Below are positions 1-4,307 of a stretch of DNA of 5,483 bases, piece after piece. The DNA is from an uncultured Actinomycetes bacterium. GTDB lineage: Bacteria; Actinomycetota; Actinomycetes; Nanopelagicales; Nanopelagicaceae. The number at the start of each line of letters is the position of its first letter. The stretch's first letter is position 1. The translations under genes and the position numbers were made by a program. The DNA is taken from contig CAITAV010000055.1 of the NCBI GenBank assembly GCA_903890345.1, forward strand, positions 1 through 5,483, read 5' to 3'. The notes beneath the pieces were generated by a model that saw nothing but the letters and a program-made list of their open reading frames with translations, ran no database searches and was not told the origin of the DNA.

Positions 1-236
1 GCTTTCTTAGCAGCTGCCTTCTTACGACGACGCTTTGGAGCTGCCTTCTTTGCAGCAGCCTTCTTACGACGACGCTTTGGAGCTGCCTTCTTTGCAGCAG
101 CCTTCTTACGACGACGCTTTGGAGCTGCTGATGTAGCAGCCTTCTTACGGCGACGCTTTGGTGCTGCTGATTTAGCAGCGGCCTTCTTGCGACGCTTTGG
201 AGCAGATTTCTTAGCTGCAGCCACGTATTTCTCCAT
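1..236 (-). CDS. Lys/Ala/Arg-rich histone H1-like basic protein, partial (C-terminus beyond left edge)
   Basis: The frame reads from an ATG at 236 (MEKYVAAAKKSAPKRR...) for 78 complete codons to the window edge with no stop. Almost the whole visible protein is Lys, Ala, Arg and Pro in a 14-residue unit, KKAAAKKAAPKRRR. Such sequence is typical of histone-H1-like tails and of the C-terminal tails of actinobacterial HU proteins, which bind DNA (or RNA) through charge, so a nucleoid-associated role is inferred. No HU-fold N-terminal domain is visible, so it is not ordinary HU/HupB if the ATG is correct. No Shine-Dalgarno precedes that ATG, and the frame stays open upstream to a TAA at 309-311, with a possible TTG start at 263; the start is therefore uncertain. 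It lies on the same strand as the transporter gene, 186 bases downstream of it, and probably has its own promoter. Coding in this frame is well supported; the function is inferred from composition only. Confidence 0.72.
   Translation of the reverse strand, partial: MEKYVAAAKKSAPKRRKKAAAKSAAPKRRRKKAATSAAPKRRRKKAAAKKAAPKRRRKKAAAKKAAPKRRRKKAAAKK
17..223 (-). repeat. In-frame tandem 42-bp repeat encoding basic 14-aa units
   Basis: On the plus strand the sequence ccttcttacg (or a one-base variant) recurs at 17, 59, 101, 140 and 182, giving spacings of 42, 42, 39 and 42 bases. The copies at 17, 59 and 101 are essentially identical, while those nearest the gene start (140 and 182) carry substitutions, and the unit at 101 is one codon shorter. 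All length changes are multiples of three, so the reading frame is kept. This is the pattern expected of recent copy-number change by slippage or unequal recombination inside a coding sequence. The array continues past the left edge, so total copy number is unknown. Confidence 0.9.
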
Positions 237-270
237 TCGGAATGGTTCGGATCCGTCACCCAAACCTGTT

Positions 271-279
271 CGTGGATAA
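271..279 (-). promoter_or_regulatory. Single DnaA-box-like 9-mer
   Basis: On the minus strand the sequence is TTATCCACG, an 8 of 9 match to the bacterial DnaA box TTATCCACA. It lies just upstream of the ATG of the basic-protein gene, so DnaA binding could in principle influence that gene. There is only one box and no cluster, no unwinding element paired with it, and no dnaA or dnaN nearby, so it is not evidence of an origin. It would also fall inside the coding region if translation started further upstream than 236. A chance match is quite possible. Confidence 0.2.
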
Positions 280-362
280 GTGTGACGGGAATTGCGCCGT
301 AATGCTAGTTAATAAGAGAAAAAAGATAGCGCGTGTCGCAAATTTATTTTTTATTAATTTTG

Positions 363-384
363 TGCATTTCGGTAAAAAAATGCA
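363..384. other. Inverted repeat (7-bp stem, 8-nt loop)
   Basis: TGCATTT at 363-369 pairs with AAATGCA at 378-384 around the loop CGGTAAAA. It lies downstream of the transporter stop codon on the minus strand. No long U-run follows the stem on either strand, so it is not a standard intrinsic terminator. It may protect the mRNA 3' end or contribute to termination. Confidence 0.35.
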
Positions 385-395
385 TGTATAAATTA

Positions 396-414
396 AAAAA
401 ATTGCCCATTTTTT
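396..414 (-). terminator. Weak possible terminator after the transporter gene (AT-only hairpin)
   Basis: AAAAAAT at 396-402 pairs with ATTTTTT at 408-414 around TGCCC, so each strand shows an A-tract, a short loop and a T-tract. On the minus strand it begins 8 bases after the transporter stop codon, with the T-run as its 3' arm. The stem has no G-C pairs and would be weak, so only a tentative terminator call is justified. Confidence 0.25.
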
Positions 415-422
415 CGCCGAAA

Positions 423-1703
423 TTACTTTTCGTCGCCGTTTTTTTGCTCCATTTGGCGAATTTTGCGCATTTCAACTGCAAATTCGTTCGTTTCGGCGTC
501 ATATTTTCTAAATTTCGGCAAAAAACTCGCCAGTAAGGCAACCATAAATACACAGATGAGACCTCCCGCTGTTACCGAGAATGTAAGACTGGTAGCAGCA
601 GCCATGGAAGCGGCGCGAAGTTGTCCGGCTAGTGGACCAATGGAGTACGAAAGTAATTCGATGCCGGCTAGTCGGCCCCGAAGATTATCCGGGATGGTTT
701 GGTTCCAGATCGTTCCGCGAAATAGTGCACTGATCATGTCGGCGCCACCGGCGACTGCTAAAAAGAAGAGCACCAGAATCAATGAGTTAGAAATTCCTGC
801 CATCGCAATGGCTGCGCCCCAACCAATTGCTGCCCACATGACGGCGCGACCATGGAATCGATATGACTTTATCCAACCACTGGTCAAAGTCACGACCACA
901 GAACCAACTGTTACTGCTGCATACAAAAATCCGAGTGCCCACGGTGCACCAAGTTGGTCCGCCCAGAACGGATAGAGCGCAGTTGGCATTGCAAAAAACA
1001 TTGCAGCCAAATCAATCAGGTAAGTTCCTAATAAATCTTGACGACTAAACGCATATTTGATTCCATCTAATAAACCACGCAGAGATGGCTTTTGCGCCTC
1101 TGGGTGGCTAGGCACCGACCCGACTTTGGCCAGAAAAATTAACGAGATAAGAAAAGTGAATACATCGAATCCATAACCTGCAGAAATAGAGACTGTTGAA
1201 ATAACAATGCCGCCGATTGTTGGCCCAATGATCACGCCCAACTGCCAACGAAGGCTCATGAGTGCACTGGCTGCTGGTAAATCAGCATGACCAACGATGC
1301 GCGGCAAAATTGCATCAGCACTTGGTCGCTGTAATCCATCAACGGATGCAAACAATCCAGCCATCACATAAATAATCCAGACCTTGGGTTCGGCACTCAT
1401 TGCATTAAGTAAGAGGATCCCCGATAAGACAAGGGCTGCAGCCTCTGTTGCCCAGACCATTTTCTTGCGGTCTACATAGTCAGCTAAAACTCCGCCATAG
1501 AGACCAAAGACAATCAGCGGAATGATTTCGATAGCACCGACAATGCCCACAGCAACGTATGAGTTGGTGAGTTCCTTTATCTGAAATGGAATTGCGACAT
1601 ATGTGACCATCGAACCCAGGTAAGAGATGAGCCCCGATGCCCACAAGTTTCGAAAGTCGGGGTATTTCTTTAAAGGCGTTAGATCAATCGCGAATTTACT
1701 CAC
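423..1703 (-). CDS. Major facilitator superfamily transporter, EntS-like (MFS_3 type)
   Basis: This is a 426-residue inner-membrane protein with the many hydrophobic segments of a 12-helix MFS transporter. Family signs include a motif-A-like loop between helices 2 and 3, GVLADYVDRKK at about 71-81, the N-terminal PDFRNLW start seen in EntS-like exporters, and a loop in the second half, IPDNLRGRLAGI at about 337-348. The C-terminus is a charged cytoplasmic tail rich in Lys, Glu and Arg. EntS-type proteins export small molecules such as siderophores or drugs by proton antiport; the substrate here cannot be read from the sequence. The start is a GTG (1701-1703), 9 bases after the panB stop codon, with no clear Shine-Dalgarno, so translation is probably coupled to panB. 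The length and N-terminus fit the family, which supports this start. Linkage to panB suggests co-transcription but does not prove a shared pathway. Confidence 0.88.
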   Translation of the reverse strand: MSKFAIDLTPLKKYPDFRNLWASGLISYLGSMVTYVAIPFQIKELTNSYVAVGIVGAIEIIPLIVFGLYGGVLADYVDRKKMVWATEAAALVLSGILLLNAMSAEPKVWIIYVMAGLFASVDGLQRPSADAILPRIVGHADLPAASALMSLRWQLGVIIGPTIGGIVISTVSISAGYGFDVFTFLISLIFLAKVGSVPSHPEAQKPSLRGLLDGIKYAFSRQDLLGTYLIDLAAMFFAMPTALYPFWADQLGAPWALGFLYAAVTVGSVVVTLTSGWIKSYRFHGRAVMWAAIGWGAAIAMAGISNSLILVLFFLAVAGGADMISALFRGTIWNQTIPDNLRGRLAGIELLSYSIGPLAGQLRAASMAAATSLTFSVTAGGLICVFMVALLASFLPKFRKYDAETNEFAVEMRKIRQMEQKNGDEK

Positions 1704-1712
1704 TGGGCGATA

Positions 1713-2525
1713 TTACTTAAAGCTTTGTTCGGCGCCAGGAAAACGAGAAGACGCCACATCTCCTGCCCATTCCTTCGTTGCATCGAGCATTTCGGTGCGC
1801 AGATTGCGATATGCCTTGGCTAACTTCGGTGGGTTCTTGGTTATGCCCATCAAATCTGTCCAGACCAATACTTGTGAATCGCAATCAACGCCGGCTCCGA
1901 TTCCGATAGTTGGAATAGTCAGGGCCTTGGTAATTCGAGCAGCCAATTCGGCCGGGACTAATTCAAGGACGATCGCAAAGACTCCAGCCTTTTCAAGGGC
2001 GAGCGCTGCTTCAAAAATCGAGTCACCATCGGTTCTGCCCTGGACTTTGTATCCACTTAATTGGTGAAGAGATTGTGGAGTAAAACCGAGGTGGCCCATC
2101 ACTGGAATTCCGGTGGCAACTAATTTTTCAACAGTTGAAATTCGAGCCCCTTCAATCTTTACCGCCATCGCGCCAGATTCTTTAAAGAATCGAGTCGATG
2201 TAGCAACTGCTTGTTCAGGGGATTGTTCATATGAACCAAATGGCAAATCTGCAACAACCATTGCTCGCTCGGATCCGCGAACAACTGCACGGACCAATGG
2301 AATCATTTCATCGACAGTGACAGGGATTGTGTTTTCTAAACCTAAGAAATTATTGCCGGCGCTATCGCCTACTAATAAAACAGGGATACCGGCCTCATCA
2401 AATATCGATGCAGTCATCTCTTCATAGGATGTAAGCATCGGCCATTTTTCGCCGCGTTTTTTCGCATCGGCTAAATCGGCGATGGTTACGCGACGATGCG
2501 TGGCTCCGCCATATAGGGATTGCAT
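1713..2525 (-). CDS. panB: 3-methyl-2-oxobutanoate hydroxymethyltransferase (ketopantoate hydroxymethyltransferase)
   Basis: PanB catalyses the first committed step of pantothenate and CoA synthesis, transferring a hydroxymethyl group from 5,10-methylenetetrahydrofolate to alpha-ketoisovalerate in the cytoplasm. The 270-residue length is normal. Visible motifs are VGDS at 52-55 (metal ligand D54), ADLPFGSYE at 92-100 (D93), VKIEG at 122-126 (K123), GHLGFTPQS at 144-152, LELVPAEL at 187-194 (E188, the expected catalytic glutamate) and GIGAG at 208-212. The start MQSLYGG resembles the YG-containing N-terminus of mycobacterial PanB, and a strong GGAGGT lies 6 bases before the ATG, which fixes the start. 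It is the first gene of a minus-strand unit with the MFS transporter and is divergent from nadE across 77 bases. panC and panD are not in the window. Nothing looks broken; VGDSAGNNFLG is an ordinary actinobacterial variant of the motif. Confidence 0.96.
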   Translation of the reverse strand: MQSLYGGATHRRVTIADLADAKKRGEKWPMLTSYEEMTASIFDEAGIPVLLVGDSAGNNFLGLENTIPVTVDEMIPLVRAVVRGSERAMVVADLPFGSYEQSPEQAVATSTRFFKESGAMAVKIEGARISTVEKLVATGIPVMGHLGFTPQSLHQLSGYKVQGRTDGDSIFEAALALEKAGVFAIVLELVPAELAARITKALTIPTIGIGAGVDCDSQVLVWTDLMGITKNPPKLAKAYRNLRTEMLDATKEWAGDVASSRFPGAEQSFK

Positions 2526-2531
2526 GTAAAG

Positions 2532-2537
2532 ACCTCC
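2532..2537 (-). promoter_or_regulatory. Strong Shine-Dalgarno of panB
   Basis: The minus strand reads GGAGGT, then six bases (CTTTAC), then the panB ATG. This is a near-perfect anti-16S match at good spacing and decides the panB start. It contrasts with nadE, glnA and the transporter gene, where no comparable site is present. Confidence 0.85.
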
Positions 2538-2581
2538 AGCCTCAAGGCTTCAAGCGAAGTCCCTGGGTACAAGCCCAAGGG
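2538..2581. promoter_or_regulatory. Palindromic divergent regulatory region between panB and nadE
   Basis: Several short symmetric elements sit side by side: AGCCT-CA-AGGCT (2538-2549), CTTC-AAGC-GAAG (within 2548-2559), and CCCTGGG-TACAAG-CCCAAGGG (2561-2581, one bulged A). GGGTAC occurs as a direct repeat at 2565-2570 and 2579-2584. Their position between two divergent genes suggests operator sites, or hairpins in the panB leader. On the minus strand TACCCT (2583-2578) could serve as the panB -10 box, giving a leader of roughly 45 bases. No known regulator's consensus was recognised. Confidence 0.35.
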
Positions 2582-2590
2582 TACTAGAAG

Positions 2591-2596
2591 TAGGCT
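2591..2596 (+). promoter_or_regulatory. Putative -10 box for leaderless nadE transcript
   Basis: TAGGCT fits the actinobacterial TANNNT -10 pattern and ends exactly six bases before the nadE ATG, so the predicted transcription start falls on the A of the start codon. No Shine-Dalgarno is present before this ATG. Leaderless mRNAs with this geometry are common in actinobacteria. No convincing -35 element was found. Confidence 0.5.
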
Positions 2597-2602
2597 TAAC
2601 GT

Positions 2603-4264
2603 ATGAAGTTGCGCGTAGCACTGGCACAGATCAACCCAACAGTTGGTGATCTCCAAGGCAATGCTGCGCTCATAACCACATACACAGATCAGGCTAAAAA
2701 AGCTGCCGCTGATGTCATTGTTTTTCCTGAAATGGTTTTAACTGGCTATCCCGTTGAAGACCTTGCAATGCGCGCATCATTTAGAAGCGCAAGTAAAAAA
2801 GCGCTGACTCAACTTGTCACTTCTCTAGATCCATCGATTGTTTCAGTCGTGGGCTATCTCGATGAATCCTCATCCGGTGCTCCCCAAAACAAAGTGGCCA
2901 TCATTTACGGCTCAAAAATCGCTGCAACATATACAAAGCGTCACTTACCAAACTATGGCGTCTTTGATGAGTTTCGAAATTTTGTGCCAGGGGATTCAAC
3001 GCTAGTTCTTCGAGTCAAAGGCGTAGATATAGGTATCGCAATTTGTGAAGATATTTGGCACTCATTGGCAGATCTTGCTGCTAGAAAACCTGGTCTAGTC
3101 CTTGTTCCAAATGGCTCTCCTTATGAACGCAATAAAGATGATGTGCGATTAGCCCTTGTTCAAAAGCGTGCCAAGGAAATAGGTGCACCTTTGGCATATG
3201 TGAATATGACTGGCGGCCAAGATGATTTGGTATTCGATGGCGACACCATTGTCGTTGATGCAAGAGGCGCAGTTATTTCTAGAGCCGCACAATTTCAAGA
3301 CCAACTATTGGTAGTCGATATTGATTCTGCCACGCAGACATCCACACCCGATGTTGTTATTTCAGAAAGTGGCATTGAGGCATCTGATTCTCTTGCACCA
3401 ACAGTTGCTGCGCGGATGAGTGATAACGAAGAAATCTGGAACGCACTTGTCATGGGACTTCGCGACTATGTCGCCAAAAACAAATTTAGATCCGTAGTCG
3501 TTGGCCTATCTGGTGGAATTGATTCAGCCCTGGTTGCAGCAATTGCAGTCGATGCTTTGGGCGCCAAGTGCGTCAATGGTGTTGCAATGCCAAGTAAGTA
3601 TTCTTCCGAGCACTCAGTCGAAGATGCGACAGCATTTGCAGCCAATACCGGCATTCACTTTAGAACCGTTGAGATAGAGCCAATGGTGCAATCCTTTATG
3701 AAATCCATAACTCTTAAAGGAGTGGCTGCTGAAAACATTCAGGCCCGCGTGCGCGGAACAACGCTGATGGGTATTTCAAATCAAGAGGGTCACCTTGTAT
3801 TGGCTACTGGAAATAAGTCAGAACTCGCAGTCGGATATTCCACTCTCTATGGCGATGCAGTCGGTGGCTTTGCTCCCATTAAAGATATTTATAAAACAGA
3901 TGTGTGGGCGCTAGCCACATGGCGAAATGCTCAAGCCACTGCTCGCGGCGAAGTCGCACCAATTCCGCAGCGCTCTATTGAAAAAGAACCAAGCGCCGAA
4001 TTACGCCCTGATCAAAAGGATTCTGATTCATTGCCAGAGTATGAATTACTAGATCAGCTACTTACTCGTTATGTTGATGGTGATCAAGGATCAGCTGCGC
4101 TAATTGCCGCAGGTTTTGATAGCGCATTAGTGATGCGCGTTATTGCAATGGTGGATAAGGCTGAATACAAACGTCGCCAATATCCACCTGGCACCAAGGT
4201 ATCTAGTCGTGCATTTGGTAAAGATCGCCGCTTGCCTATGACTTCACGCTGGAGCGAAGCGTAA
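2603..4264 (+). CDS. nadE: Glutamine-dependent NAD+ synthetase
   Basis: This enzyme makes NAD+ from nicotinic acid adenine dinucleotide, ATP and glutamine. It has two domains in 553 residues. The N-terminal nitrilase-like glutaminase (about 1-270) has the catalytic triad E43 (FPEMVLTGYP), K112 (YTKRHLPNYG) and C148 (IAICEDIWH). The C-terminal synthetase has the ATP-pyrophosphatase P-loop SGGIDS (303-308), ENIQARVRG (377-385), GNKSE (403-407), KEPSAELRPDQKDSDSLPEY (461-480) and the C-terminal YKRRQYPPGTK region (522-532). The length is typical of the two-domain bacterial form and all key residues are present. The ATG at 2603 gives the canonical N-terminus KLRVALAQINP and agrees with a leaderless promoter. 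The gene is divergent from panB and is followed 43 bases later by glnA on the same strand; the neighbour is a plausible source of its glutamine. Codon use matches the neighbours. Confidence 0.97.
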   Translation: MKLRVALAQINPTVGDLQGNAALITTYTDQAKKAAADVIVFPEMVLTGYPVEDLAMRASFRSASKKALTQLVTSLDPSIVSVVGYLDESSSGAPQNKVAIIYGSKIAATYTKRHLPNYGVFDEFRNFVPGDSTLVLRVKGVDIGIAICEDIWHSLADLAARKPGLVLVPNGSPYERNKDDVRLALVQKRAKEIGAPLAYVNMTGGQDDLVFDGDTIVVDARGAVISRAAQFQDQLLVVDIDSATQTSTPDVVISESGIEASDSLAPTVAARMSDNEEIWNALVMGLRDYVAKNKFRSVVVGLSGGIDSALVAAIAVDALGAKCVNGVAMPSKYSSEHSVEDATAFAANTGIHFRTVEIEPMVQSFMKSITLKGVAAENIQARVRGTTLMGISNQEGHLVLATGNKSELAVGYSTLYGDAVGGFAPIKDIYKTDVWALATWRNAQATARGEVAPIPQRSIEKEPSAELRPDQKDSDSLPEYELLDQLLTRYVDGDQGSAALIAAGFDSALVMRVIAMVDKAEYKRRQYPPGTKVSSRAFGKDRRLPMTSRWSEA

Positions 4265-4269
4265 TTTTC

Positions 4270-4285
4270 GTAACACAGCCGTAAC
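4270..4285 (+). promoter_or_regulatory. GlnR-like direct repeat GTAAC-N6-GTAAC upstream of glnA
   Basis: GTAAC at 4270-4274 is repeated at 4281-4285, eleven bases (one helical turn) apart. The streptomycete GlnR consensus is built from half-sites of the form GTnAC/GAAAC separated by six bases, and the mycobacterial one has been described as AC-N9-AC; this repeat satisfies both. It ends 22 bases before the glnA ATG at 4308, at the expected -35 region of that promoter. GlnR is the nitrogen regulator of glutamine synthetase genes in actinobacteria. Binding, and the presence of GlnR in this organism, are inferences. Confidence 0.4.
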
Positions 4286-4291
4286 GCGGCT
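4277..4291 (+). other. Small GC-rich hairpin after nadE
   Basis: AGCCG (4277-4281) pairs with CGGCT (4287-4291) around TAACG and is followed by only two more T residues. It begins 12 bases after the nadE stop codon. It is too short, and its T-run too weak, to call a terminator with confidence. It overlaps the GTAAC repeat, so part of the symmetry may be operator sequence. Confidence 0.3.
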
Positions 4292-4295
4292 TTGG

Positions 4296-4301
4296 CACTA
4301 T
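4296..4301 (+). promoter_or_regulatory. Weak -10 box candidate for leaderless glnA transcript
   Basis: CACTAT departs from TANNNT only at its first base and ends six bases before the ATG at 4308, the same geometry as the nadE box. There is no Shine-Dalgarno before that ATG. If real, glnA has its own promoter and starts at 4308; if not, glnA may be read through from nadE. Confidence 0.35.
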
Positions 4302-4307
4302 CTGCCT

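Larger units (their letters stand above)
237..422. other. AT-rich intergenic gap between the transporter gene and the basic-protein gene
   Basis: This stretch separates two minus-strand genes. It is AT-rich from about 300 to 422 and more GC-balanced from 237 to 300. It holds two AT-rich hairpins (363-384 and 396-414), a DnaA-box-like 9-mer (271-279), and an open extension of the basic-protein frame (237-308). A minus-strand promoter for the basic-protein gene is expected here. The best candidate I see is TTGCGA (about 335-340) with TCTTAT about 18 bases on, but the match is only fair. No RNA gene or further convincing ORF was seen. Confidence 0.5.

Noticed and set aside
17..223. Regularly spaced repeats that might suggest a CRISPR array
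   Set aside because: The copies are directly contiguous with no variable spacers, the period is in frame, and the repeat is explained by a basic coding sequence.
237..422. Replication origin suggested by an AT-rich stretch plus a DnaA-like box
   Set aside because: There is only one imperfect box and no dnaA, dnaN or box cluster; AT-richness alone is not sufficient.
333..553. Short open frames on both strands in and next to the AT-rich gap
   Set aside because: They overlap the 3' end of the transporter gene, have low-complexity Lys/Phe/Asn-rich translations typical of AT-rich DNA, and have no ribosome binding site.
463..975. Plus-strand open frame of 170 codons inside the transporter gene
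   Set aside because: It is antisense to a clear membrane protein gene, its translation resembles no known fold, and it has no ribosome binding site; it is a shadow frame.
1627..2067. Plus-strand open frame of 146 codons across the panB/transporter junction
   Set aside because: It is antisense to two well-supported genes and shows no recognisable motif.
4277..4291. Intrinsic terminator of nadE
   Set aside because: The stem is only five base pairs and the T-run is too short; it is listed only as a small hairpin.
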